This document shows, one piece after another, positions 41,135 to 51,220 of a DNA stretch of 64,000 nt (position 1 is its first letter; each line of letters starts with the position of its first letter). The stretch is taken from positions 1-64,000 of the forward strand of contig LLEY01000205.1 in the NCBI GenBank assembly GCA_001414485.1, given 5' to 3'. Under the pieces are notes generated by a model. It searched no databases and was not told the origin of the DNA. It saw nothing but the letters and a program-made list of their open reading frames with translations. Origin of the DNA: Calycina herbarum (taxonomy: Eukaryota > Ascomycota > Leotiomycetes > Helotiales > Pezizellaceae). The translations under genes and the position numbers were made by a program.

Positions 41135-42225
41135 TCATACAGCTGCGTATCCACCTCTGCTTCCTCCACCTTGTACCGAGTTCATGACTCTCCGAATCCA
41201 ATCCTTGAGGAGGTAGGGAACATCTCGAATGGTGTCTCCGTGGGGTAGCAGGTCCCAACCTCGGGCGCCGTATCGGTTGTAGTTGAGCCATGAGCCGAAA
41301 ATCAGGTATGCTGCCGTGGACAAAAATGCACTGTAAAAATTAGTCAGTAAATCGCCAAGAAGACAAATGGTGTGGGCTAGTAACATACATCAGCACAAAC
41401 CATGTAAAGAATCCCCAGTGGTTACGATTCTCTGCGTCTTTCTGCTCCTTTGCATCCTCGCAGGCATGTTCCGTCGTCCAGGTCAATCGTAGGATGTCAA
41501 CACTACTGTCCTTTTTGTCTGCCGAGTAACTCTCGAATACCAGGCTTGGTGTTGTGGGATCATCGGCTTTCTCCTCCTCCCTCTTGGTCTTCCGCTCCTC
41601 GTATAAATCTCTCTCGTTGACTAAACCTTCAAGTCCGGTTCGGGATTTGTCGCATACAAATTCGATGATAGCCTTTTGCTTCCGCTCCGTTGTTTCTCCC
41701 TTCCTCAAGCCTCCGCCAAACTCCAAAAGAAGCCCTTCCTTTTTCGAGTCCTCGTGTCCCGGTTGCGCTGATAACAAATGGAACTTGGAGTCCATATCAC
41801 GCCCCTTGTCGTGAAAGTCGCCTACTATTGGGAACGCTTGTTGGAATAAATCCTTGGTCGCGTCATCCTTCTCGACAAGGTGTTCAACTGCGCAGACTAG
41901 GCAACGTTTTAGTAACAGTCCACTGAGATCAGAAATCTACTTGGTCCTCACTCCGGGTATTGATCGGACACTGCTCTTTCGATTCTTTGTCCTTCTTCTT
42001 CTTGATTCCGGTGCAAATATCGATAGTGTATGTTGTATTGAGCCAGTTGTTTCCAGGCCCCTCCGTCTGGTGTTGTATCGAATGAGGGCCACCTAGGTCT
42101 TCGAGGTTGAATCCTTTCCCACCCGCTTGAATATGTGTACAGTCGTAATTCGTGGCCGCGGATAGAAAGGGAAATAGGAAGACTGAAATGATGGCGGCAT
42201 CGACCGGACTTGAAGGTAGCCGCAT
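41135..42225 (-). CDS. ATG27: Autophagy-related protein 27 (Atg27)
   Basis: Exons 41952-42225, 41389-41896 and 41135-41330 give 325 aa. Atg27 is a type I membrane protein with a mannose-6-phosphate-receptor-like lumenal domain that helps Atg9 vesicle traffic in autophagy. The start MRLPSSPVD at 42225 leads into a signal-peptide core (AAIISVFLFPFLSAA). The lumenal region has paired cysteines, including YDCTHIQ, DICTG, QCPINTR-ICAVE and EFVCDKSR. One TM segment spans the second intron (WGFFTWFVLM-IAFLSTAAYLIF). The cytoplasmic tail has GWDLLPHGDTIRD and ends GGYAAV, a tyrosine sorting signal. The first donor is A|GTGAGG, giving TRICAVE; a later GTAGAT donor would break the frame. Confidence 0.92.
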
Positions 42226-43575
42226 GATGGTGTTTTGAGGATTTGTAAGGACAGAAAAGGGGACAAAGGTGGCAAACGCTGGCAAAAAGTACAGGATCAA
42301 GAATTATCTGCGGATTGCAGGAGAAGAATCAAAGGAATAGCGTGGCCGTAGTGGCAGAAGGTTGTGGAAATTGTTGGTGTTGATGTTTTGCAACAAGAAC
42401 AGCAAATCCATATGACGCGCAACTGACAGGAGCACCAGGCACATTTGTGTTACCTTAGTCTGACAGTCACATGATACAATGAGCACGTGCTGTCTTGGCA
42501 GGTTGACGTGCCTATTTCCGACCTCTACTTCAACAACCTTGCCTACGCTCTCTGCGTCTTGAATTCGTGTAAATTTTGTTGTTCAACAGAAATATCATTT
42601 TTGACTCTGCTTATAATCACGACCATGAGTTTCGAGTGGAATTTCGGTTCGTTGATTTTACAACAATGGCCATGGCAAGCAAGCTATCTTTAAGCCACCA
42701 ACACAGCTAGATCACCGGACACTTTTATAGGTTGTCGGTAACTAGGAACGACTTCCGCTACGTTATTCTCAATCCTCCCTTCGTACTCCTGACTAATAAG
42801 AACGCTCTATCCAGCGAGCTGGGTGCCGTACAGAAGACACGTAAATACTAGACAAATTATACGGAAATATCCCGAAGCATTAAAGATCTAGTTTATCTTT
42901 TTTTGTTCATTTAATCAAGTCTTTAAACTTTTTGTTCGACTTCCATTCCTTTTTTAGGGGACTAGGAATCTCAACTTGACGGAGACGAATTACCACTTTT
43001 GGGTCAAGTCAATTCGCAACAGGCGACCTACGTGATAGCTATCTCATGGCGCGTAGGTGCGCGTAGGTGATATCAAGAGGCGTAGCTCCACGTGCCTGCT
43101 CTGCCAACTGACCAATTAAATTGTCCAGGCACGTTTCTGCACAAAGACCAAGTGGGTGAGTTTGTAGTTGGTGGCGTTTGTAGTTGGTAGCTTTCTGGAG
43201 CTTGATTGCCCAGAATTGCATCCCCACCTCCAACTATGACTTCAAGTGATCCTTCATCAGCCCTACGAAATCTTCACTATCCCCTATCTCCTCCTCCCTA
43301 TTATTCTCTTATGTAGGCGCCTTGATAAGAATGGAAACAATCACATATTGGAGCCGTTGGGTGGCACAGCCAAGTACTTAATAGTTATTAAACCTGCTCA
43401 TCCTACCAATCTTTCTCCTTTGATTTGTTCAGTAATAGAGTTTATGCTCATTCAGAGAGAGAAGCGAGATTGCAATTCAGTCACCCTTAGAGAGTCATAT
43501 ACTCAGCGCTCTTGATATAGATTATTAGAAACTTCCATCTCTCTGACAACTTTTCTCAAACATCAGCTTTTAGGC
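42226..43575. other. Intergenic between divergent ATG27 and P450
   Basis: 1.35 kb that includes both promoters. Short frames only. Near 43050-43080 a CGTAGGTGCG motif is partly repeated. No gene called. Confidence 0.5.
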
Positions 43576-45399
43576 ATGATGGGAAGAATCCAAGCTTTCT
43601 CAGCTAGTGCAGTCCAGGCTGTCACTACAATGTCTTTTGGCATGCTCTTTATGATGGGTGTAAGTTTTCTCCCCTTCAGATGAATTTCACTATATCTCTT
43701 GAAGATTCATCACGTTACAAATGGCAGTTGAGAACCAAACACTTCTTTTCTCCTCCAAAGGGTCGCATTCACGCTAACAAATCCCAAGGCAACTCTCCTC
43801 ACTCTCGTAATTGCTACCTACCGACTCACCCTCCACCCCTTAGCCTCGTTCCCAGGCCCTCGTCTCTGGGCAATATCTCGACTCCCATATGCCTATTACT
43901 TCCTCATCGGTCGACTCCCATACAAAATCGCTGAACTTCACGAAAAGTACGGTCCAACAATTCGATTAGCACCAGGAGAAACCTCCTTCATCGACGAGGA
44001 AGCGTGGCAGGATATTTACGTCAAGAAAATCCCTGGATTTGGTCAACTTCCTAAGAATTCTACAGATTGGTTACCACCTATGAGTGGTGTCAATGCTCTT
44101 GGTCCTTACCCGCTCGCTGATCATCATCATGCTCGCATTAGGTATGTGGAATAAATGATTTGTAAAAATGTACTAGACTGACATTGAGTAGAGGAAATTT
44201 TGCAGTGGGTTTCTCGGACAGATCCCGACGAGAACAAGAGCCGGTTATGCTTAAATATGTCTCTGGTTTCGTTCAAGCTTTGAAGGAGAATTGTGATAAG
44301 CCGCTCGATATTTGTAAATGGTATAACTTTATCACTTTTGATATCGGCGGCGAATTTACTTTCGGTACTTCATTTGATTGTCTGAAAACTACTAAGTTAC
44401 ATGTAGGTTCTTCTACTTTCTTCAAGAGTGTAGAATGCTAAACAAGGTCAAGGATTGGATTGAAATGGTTTTTAGATATGCAGTTGGAGCAGCAATTCTT
44501 GGAATGACGCAAAACTTTTGGCCACTTACACCGATTTTGATGTCTCTCGTTCCAAAGAAGATGAGAGATGTTTCGGAAAATCATACCCGTATGACCGAAG
44601 AGATGTTAACCCAACGTCTCGGTACTACTGAAAAACGAACAGACTTGTAAACACCTTTTTATCCCATCTCGCCCTCGCATCAATAAAACTCTAATCATAT
44701 CTCAGTGTCCAACCAGCCCTCAAGAATCTTGGTATGGCTGAAGGAGTCTCCTACCAAGAACTCCTCGAAACCTGCGTCTCCTTCATAATCGGCGGATCCG
44801 AAACAACAGCAACACTCCTCTCAGGAACAACTTATTACCTCCTACAAAACCCCGTCGTCCTTTCAAAACTCACCCACGAAATCCGGACCTCCTTCTCATC
44901 CGGGTTTGAAATAAATTCTCAAACAATCGGAAATTTAACATACCTACCCGCAGTTCTAAATGAAGGTCTCCGCCTCTTCCCGCCTGTGCCTGGCCACATG
45001 CGACGTCTTATCCCCGCCGGTCATGACCATGTAGTAAATGGTCATAGAATTCCACCTGGTACGAGAGTTGCTGTGGATATATATTCTACAGGCCATTGCA
45101 CCTACAACTTTACTAAGCCCAAGGAATTCGTCCCTGAGAGATGGTTGAAAGAGCCACCAGAGGAGTTTAAGGATGATAAGAGGAAGGTTGTGCAGCCCTT
45201 TTTGGTGGGACCGAGAGCGTGTGTTGGAAAGGGGTTTGCACTTTTGGAAATGAAAATTGTGCTTGCTAGTTTGTTTTTGGAGTTTGATTTAGTACAAGTT
45301 AAGGAAGGCAGGGATGATTGGTTAGAGGGATTGAAGGTTAGGGGTTTTTTTAATAAGGACCCTTTGATAGTTAGGGTTGTGCCTGTTAAGAAGGAGTGA
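43576..45399 (+). CDS. Cytochrome P450 monooxygenase, 5 exons
   Basis: Best model: 43576-43657, 43733-44141, 44192-44402, 44453-44646, 44706-45399, giving 529 aa. Key P450 features are all present: proline-rich hinge FPGPRLW, C-helix region HHARIRGNFAVGFSDR, I-helix GGSETTAT, K-helix ExxR in LNEGLR, PERW, and heme loop FLVGPRACVG with the cysteine ligand. It is a membrane-anchored enzyme using NADPH-P450 reductase; TM segments lie in the first 60 residues. The style (WYNFITFDIGGEFTFG) recalls the CYP65/trichothecene-type clan, but the substrate is unknown. The first intron is uncertain: the strong GTAAGT donor at 43660 does not keep phase with the obvious AAAG acceptor, whereas GTGTAA at 43658 to TTGAG at 43732 does. 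No tailoring genes sit beside it. Confidence 0.87.
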
Positions 45400-45781
45400 G
45401 GGTATTCTGGTTTTCGTGGGAGGGGTCACTATTTTGGCAACTTTCTTGTCTGGTGCATGATACTTTGATGCCTTACAGTATCAGTTGACGGAGGAGAAAG
45501 TTTTGGGAAATTTATGAGTGTCTTGGTTGAGTAATTTCAGGTTGACGACTAGTTGCTGTACTCTTTTGATAGGAATTCAGTTCATAAAAGTTCCAGGGAA
45601 TTTCAAAATATTGTTTGGGGACCTTGATGTGGGAGGTTTGATTTTCGTTTTCAAACAATAATTAGCTGAGAGAAGAGGGAGGATCTTGGGTGAGACTTGG
45701 GACAACTTTTCAGTTGCCAGTCCAAGCTCCATTTATGTCTAATGCGCCTTGCCAGTTTATTTCATGCTAGCAAAAAACACA
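45400..45781. other. P450 3' flank
   Basis: Between the P450 stop and the tRNA-like terminator tract. No gene seen. Confidence 0.5.
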
Positions 45782-45801
45782 CAAAAAAACACAACAAAAA
45801 A
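45782..45801 (-). terminator. Likely RNA polymerase III terminator
   Basis: On the minus strand the tRNA-like element is followed after 9 nt by six T and shortly after by a run of seven T. T-tracts of this kind end Pol III transcripts. Their placement supports real transcription of the element. Confidence 0.6.
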
Positions 45802-45810
45802 GAATTTAAT

Positions 45811-46044
45811 TGCTCGATCTCAGAATCGAACTGAGGCTTTTAGAATTTTTATATTTTAGGGCCTATGCCACCTAACTATCGAGTTTACCATAACACCCGT
45901 ATAATATAGAGGACCTCCAGGCAAGGACCGTAGGATCGGCTAATTTGGGTTGTCGTCGCAATAGGGGGGACAGCCTCGTAAACGAGGAGGGAAATTAAGT
46001 AAAGGCAATATAATCTAACGTCTTAACCACTGGACTAATCGAGC
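45811..46044 (-). tRNA. tRNA-like gene split by about 160 nt in the anticodon loop (isotype unresolved)
   Basis: The 5' half (46044 downward) reads acceptor GCTCGAT, TA, D-arm GTCC-AGTGGTTA-AGAC, G, and anticodon stem TTAGA with loop start TTATATT. The 3' half (45844-45811) reads TCTAA, AAGC, T-arm CTCAG-TTCGATT-CTGAG, ATCGAGC and A. Acceptor (7 bp), anticodon stem (5 bp) and T stem (5 bp) all pair perfectly, and both A-box and B-box are close to consensus. About 162 nt separate the halves, far longer than usual fungal tRNA introns. A second partial 5' half (ACTCGATAGTTAGGTGG at 45884-45868) lies inside it. The acceptor ends and the TTATA loop resemble intron-bearing tRNA-Ile(UAU), but the strict position gives AUA, so I leave the isotype open. 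It could be a degenerate copy. Confidence 0.55.
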
Positions 46045-46920
46045 TCAATGGTTTTGATTTGATGTCTAAGTTCTGCTTATTTAGCTCTAAAATAGTGGGG
46101 TGTTGCCATTGTTGTGGTGGTGGTGGAAAGTTGATGTTTTTCACAAGTAGGTATCAACAGCCTTGAAGCCTTCAGTAAATGTGCGGTGAGTCCTACGGAC
46201 TCGCCAATTTAGCGTAAAAGGTATAGCAACTTTACGAAAGGCCAGTTGCCGCTTCATTTGCATTGTCACTTCCATGTCTAGGATCTTATTTAGTTCGCAC
46301 TTGCACAATATCAATCTTTCTGTGCCGGAATTTAAGATATGTCTTATGTCATGGAATTACTTTATGGAATAATACCATCGATTACCCAGAGCCCAGAGAA
46401 GGCTCATATTCCGTCTCGAAACGGTGGGGGGTACCAAGTGAAAATCAAGTTCTACTCCGCATCAAGAGCTGGTGCCGCTGTCGGCAAGAAAAGCTGCGCT
46501 AGAGCATTCGTGGCTGAGATCAGTGTTTGATCTCCTATTATACGAGCGTTCTATGAGATGGCAAAGTCTAAATGCTGGTTATTCGAGGTTAATTCACACA
46601 ATGTCTTATATTATACAAAGTGGTGTGGAATAATCAGTCATTCTCCGAGATAAATGTTTCCACTGACAGTCACGAATGGGCACACCCACTGGTGATTGCA
46701 CTTGATAGAGGGCTGCCAACTCCCTGTGAAACTTGCAAGTCATTCTAGAAGTTCTGGGGTTCAAAATCACAATAATATTAGAAAAAACCAAATAAAGCAT
46801 ATGATACTAGCGAAGACTTAACAAGCAAAGCGACCCTAATTGACCTTCTTTGCCCCCCCCCCCCCCCCCCCCGGGACTCAACCATCGCAATAGCCATCAG
46901 TAAACCCGTGAAACCTCATC
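46045..46920. other. Intergenic between tRNA-like gene and family relic
   Basis: Short frames only. It includes the C homopolymer listed separately. No gene called. Confidence 0.5.
46853..46872. repeat. C20 homopolymer
   Basis: Twenty consecutive C on the plus strand, unusually long for this sequence. The length is prone to replication or sequencing slippage. Confidence 0.95.
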
Positions 46921-47759
46921 TCAGTGACATGCTCTCGCTCTCTTTCCATGGTACCTACTCCTCCTTTTCCGCCCCCAGACCCATCGCTCGATAACCTTAT
47001 ACATTAATTTCGCTGCGCCCTCGCTGACTACAATAAATTCCCGTTGTCTTTCTTCCTCGAACAAAGGGTTGATCTCGTCAACCACTTTACGAACCAACCC
47101 ATCAAGTCTTGACCGGCGTTCACGGTATGCTCGGATCTTTCGCTGGCTGGAGTAGACTTTATGTTCATAGCCAGGTTCGATCCATAGGCCCATGCCTTCG
47201 AGGGTCACATTGAGAGTAAGTGACTTCAAATTCGTGAGGTAAGGTCTAAGTCGCCGGTAAGTGCTACGATATTCTTGAAGCCACCTCTATGCTCGTTGAG
47301 ATTGATGTGCATGGTTTCGAGCTTGTCTGCGGCAGAAAGGAATGTGTCCGTGAGCTTGACGAATTGGATGAACTTTTCGTCTTGAAGACATCTTGGAGTT
47401 ATCAGCGATTGGAAAATTAAGATGAACACAAGGGTTTGGCCAGTAGCCATGAAGGAAAAGAAAGACCTACGCTAAATTAACACCAAGGTGTTGGAGGTAC
47501 GTGACCTTGGCAATGTCTTCTGGACAAAAGGCTTCGAAATTATAGGTTGTGAAGTAGAACCTATTGTACCTGTAGAAGAAATGAAGCGCCTCGTGGTATA
47601 GGTCTATCTCCGGGCGAAGAACCTTGATTATTGCTGGCATCTTCTGGGTTGTTAATTCGTGATGCGGTTCAGAAGCAGCGAGTGGAACGAGAGCGAGTTC
47701 AACGATTTGCTGTCGGAGTTCGACCGGGAGTTTTCGGAAAAGGGTACCTTGAGAAGCAT
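46921..47759 (-). pseudogene. Frameshifted relic of the F-box-like/2EXR-like family
   Basis: Read on minus, a leader intron (47761-47810, TGCTAAT branch) ends one base before ATG 47759. That ATG is out of frame with the family sequence KLPVELRQQIVELALVPL, then LYHEALHFFYRYNRFYF and LQHLGVNLA. An intron at 47392-47470 follows at the same phase as in the 48.6 kb copy. The frame then runs CLQDEKFIQFVKL to LETMHINLNEH, where a shift is needed to reach RRLRPYLTNLKSLTLNV and the charged tail ending ARACH. Two frame breaks suggest decay. An unusual start or sequencing errors could also explain them. Confidence 0.6.
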
Positions 47760-48151
47760 TCTAAAAACCCCATTAGCATGTTCTGGTCGCTTGGTGGGAC
47801 ATTTAGGTACCTTGATGTTAAGTGCGAAAGAGGCGTGACAAGAGTACTAAAGAAAGGCAGGCGCGACCGCGCGCGGTGATTCCAGCTGGAGACCGAAAGA
47901 AGAGAATCGTACTCCAAAGATGATATGTTGCTATGTGCTACTTGCGGTCAACAGAATGAAATGATTCCCTGTGGGCGACGCGCAGTGATTTCCTTTTCTG
48001 GTGTTTCTGTGTTGGGGAGAAGGAAGTTAGCTTCCTTCCCCGTTTGCTGGGGAGATACCTCACTCTTCACTCCCCGCCAACCTAGAATCAAAACGAATTA
48101 ATGCCAACCTCAAAGAAAGAAATCGGGAAAAGGAAAGGTCTCAGGTAAAGC
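47760..48151. other. Leader of the minus relic and spacer
   Basis: Holds the leader intron of the minus-strand relic (47761-47810) and its promoter. No further gene is seen up to the duplicated leader. Confidence 0.5.
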
Positions 48152-48584
48152 TCGCTTAACTCGGTTCTTCACTGCCTTTCGCCATCCTACCAAGTTTAAC
48201 ATAACTCTCCGACTCATCACCATGTTTTGAACTTGGCACTGCGATGCTCTAGGTTTGATAAATTCGCCACTCGACTTCAAAAGACCTCCTCTTCTCGCCT
48301 TGTACACCGGCTTTCACCATTTGCTCGAGGTTTCTCGATTTCCACAAAAACTTGCAACTCTTCAGCTTCGCTTTTCACTCTTCACCCATAGCTTTCGGAC
48401 TCGTCCCCTTCATCCACGATATCCCAACACCCCCACACACTGTCCATTGTCTCTTCTCTGCTTGGGTAACCTATAAAATCATACATTCCACCTCTTGATA
48501 TCACCTTCGACATCTCATTCAACCTCAAGGTAAGTTTTCAGCTTCTTGTCGCTTTCTAAAGTCACCAAGCTAACACACCGAAAG
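48152..48584 (+). repeat. Duplicated leader, copy 1, with an intron directly before the ATG
   Basis: This matches 49861-50221 in order, with shared blocks such as ACTCGGTTCTTC, CTCGACTTCAAAA, TTGTACACCGG and CATTGTCTTCTCT or near forms. A 5' leader intron runs 48530-48584 (CTCAAG before GTAAGT, acceptor GAAAG), ending exactly at ATG 48585. The same arrangement occurs in copy 2. Confidence 0.8.
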
Positions 48585-49395
48585 ATGGTTTCATTTCGTT
48601 TCCTCACGGCCGAGACGCGACAAGAGATCTTCAAACTCCGCCTCACTTTACACCCGGCGTCGGAATCACACCATTAGTATACTTCCTATAAGAGACCAGC
48701 TTTGCTTGTTGCCCTATGTGGAGACAAAGGCCTATACGACGAGGCAATCTATGTCCTCTACAAGTTCAATACACTCTACTACCGACGCACCGTCCACAAG
48801 AACAAGGGAAATTACAAAGTTGATGGCCTTGACGCGTTCAAAAATCTTCGCCATCTTGGAATCGATATGAAGTAGGTCATTCCTATATTTTTGCTCAGCA
48901 TCAAACAGCGAGTATTGCCTTTTCGCTAACAATTTTGTCAGGTTAAACGACAAGTTAGCCCAAGAACTCATCGCCAAATCCAAGGACTTTCCCACCTTTA
49001 GCGGCCAAGTTGCGAACCACCTCGAAACTATCAACATCAACGTCATTGGCTGCCCAGACAATCTCGGTGAAATACATACCCTTCTACAAGTTCTCGGACC
49101 GCATCTCACCAAACTCAAGAGAGTCAGTCTCAACGTAATTGCCAAGCCGGACAAGTGGGAGGAGCAAATGGCTATGTTTCTCACAGAGGATTTAATGTCG
49201 CTCATGAACAAGTGTAAACTCGCCTGGCTACGACTTAACATCTCCCATACCTTTGGAGTAACGGGCACACACGTGTCGACGACGACGTCGCTTCGAAATG
49301 GCAAAGCCCTTGAGCTGTTTGTGTGGGAGGCAAAAAAAGGAGTGCTAATTCCAAGAATTCCAAGGAGCACTAGCGAGCACAGAGTGTTTATTTGA
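48585..49395 (+). pseudogene. Family member interrupted by a premature TAG
   Basis: Exons 48585-48871 and 48942-49395 would encode about 246 residues. Codon 31 (48675-48677) is TAG, between PASESHH and YTSYKRPALLVALCGDKG. The intact paralogue reads across this point (PYHQDTSYTTPPLL). Everything after it stays open: LYDEAIYVLYKFNTLYYRR, LRHLGIDMK, then LETININVIG, HLTKLKRVSLNV and ALELFVWEAKKG. So this is a recent loss or a read-through or conditional allele. The family looks F-box-like or 2EXR-like by its ExR...LYxEAL..FYxxN pattern; the function is unknown. Confidence 0.75.
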
Positions 49396-49860
49396 CCGGA
49401 GCGCAAGTCACTTATCATTTGGGCGGCAGCTAGTGCACAAAATCCCATTCGCGTACCATTTACCAACAATCGCAAAACGCAAATTTCATCAACCAGGACT
49501 TCGGGGTATTCAACAAAACAACCTCATGAGTTCTCAAGAAAAGTATTGTTTTTACTTAAAATATATATATTTCCACCATAAATACTTTCTCCCAGAATGT
49601 GACATTGAATAAGACCACTAGTCTCTCCAGAAACCACCTCCTAACCGCTTTTGAATCTCTCAAGGAGAACCAGATGACGCGGTTAAGGATAAAGAGCCCT
49701 TTCTAATTCATTGCTCTCAAAAAACAATAGATGGAATACGTCGGTCTGAGAAGGAAAAAGGGGTTAAAAAAGCGTGGTTGTGTTTGATACAGTGAAGAAA
49801 ATGGCAGAGTAGCTATGACGTACAGGAAAGAGTATGCGAGGTATGTAAAAGCAACTGTAA
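49396..49860. other. Spacer between tandem copies
   Basis: AT-rich spacer with a TATATATAT stretch near 49560. No gene seen. Confidence 0.55.
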
Positions 49861-50467
49861 TCGCTTAGCTCGGTTCTTCCGGCCTTTCGCCAACCTAACA
49901 TCTTTGGACTTCTCAAGTGACACCTTTGACCTTCGCAATGCGACGTTCAAGGCTTGATGATTTTGATACTCGACTTCAAAACTCCTTATCTCATCAACTT
50001 GTACACCGGTTCTTACCCTCTGATCAAGGGTTTTTTAATTTCCACCCCAAAAATTTACAACTCTTCACCTTTGCTTCTAACTCTTTCACCCACGGGTTTT
50101 GAACTCGTCTCCTTTATTCACGGTATCTTACCACCCTTATAGGCGGTCAATTGTCTTCTCTCCAATCCAATTGTGCCCTGCCCATCTGGGTATCGCATCC
50201 GATATTGGCTTCAATCTCAAGGTAAGTCTACAAAGTTCTCAGAGAATTGGTCGGTACTCTTGATCACCAACTTTGACAAATACTCTGCGGAACGGTCTAG
50301 GATACTTGAAAGTATGATTCGAGAAGGTTTATAGGAATTTGAAAGTCGACGTCTTCATGGTCTTAACCTTTTGGATTGATAGTTTCAATTGTCCTAAGAT
50401 ACTTGGCACGATAAAATGATGCTCTTACAATGCTTGAAAGTGAGCTGCTAAACTAACACATCGACAG
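49861..50467 (+). repeat. Duplicated leader, copy 2, with leader intron
   Basis: Counterpart of 48152-48584. The exon part ends CTCAAG at 50221. A 246-bp intron (50222-50467, GTAAGT to GACAG) ends directly at ATG 50468. One frame keeps similar residues in both copies (SRxDxFxTRLQ...LVHR), which could be an upstream ORF or chance. Confidence 0.8.
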
Positions 50468-51220
50468 ATGACTCCACTACGCAACCTCGTGAAAGAGGTC
50501 AGACAACAGATCATTGAACACTGCCTCGTTACCCACTTATCTTCCGAGCCATACCACCAAGACACTTCTTATACAACGCCACCGTTGCTTATTGCTCTTC
50601 GTGGAGAAAAGGACCTTTACGAGGAAGCACTCTATGTCTTCTACAAGATCAACACATTCTACTACCGTCACAGCATTCGTCATTCCAAAGGATTCTGCGA
50701 AATGGACAGTAAACAGCTTGGCGGATGGAAGAATCTTCGACATCTTGGACTTGACTTGGATTTCGACTACCCTGCAGTCAGAACCAACCCCAATTTAGCC
50801 GACGATTTCATCTTTTTCATCAGCGAAACTACAACATCCAAAATCCCAACGTTTGGCAGCCAAGTTGCAAACGACCTCGAGACAATTGACATCAATTCCA
50901 CCTCCAGAGGAGACTTTTACTCCCTTCTATGTTTGCTCAGTCCATATCTCACCAAATTGAAACGACTCAGTGTCAATACCCGCACCATAGGGGAGGTTGA
51001 CTATGATTTTAGATATGTAAAATGCATGTCGCTACTTGTTAAGATCAGTCATCTTTTTGGAGTCAAGTGCAGACGAGAGTTGGTGCCACATGACGTCTGG
51101 ACTGTTGAACGGTTCGTGTGGGAGGCGAAAGAGGGAGAGGTATTGAAGCGAAGCGAATATTTCTGCCAAGAATTGCATGATGGCCCTTGTGAACGGAAAG
51201 CAGTTGACAAAGGACAGTAG
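50468..51220 (+). CDS. Intact F-box-like/2EXR-like family protein (250 aa)
   Basis: A single coding exon starts at ATG 50468, right after the leader intron. The N-terminus MTPLRNLVKEVRQQIIEHCL fits the LPxExRxxI pattern; PPLLIALRGEKDLYEEALYV and FYKINTFYYRH follow. The rest is leucine-rich (LRHLGLDLDFDY, YLTKLKRLSVNT) with ERFVWEAKEGEVL near the end. Many fungal proteins of this type sit in large lineage-specific families with unknown function, sometimes thought to be F-box-like adaptors; this is inference. Unlike its two neighbours it has no intron after LRHLG. Confidence 0.75.
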   Translation: MTPLRNLVKEVRQQIIEHCLVTHLSSEPYHQDTSYTTPPLLIALRGEKDLYEEALYVFYKINTFYYRHSIRHSKGFCEMDSKQLGGWKNLRHLGLDLDFDYPAVRTNPNLADDFIFFISETTTSKIPTFGSQVANDLETIDINSTSRGDFYSLLCLLSPYLTKLKRLSVNTRTIGEVDYDFRYVKCMSLLVKISHLFGVKCRRELVPHDVWTVERFVWEAKEGEVLKRSEYFCQELHDGPCERKAVDKGQ

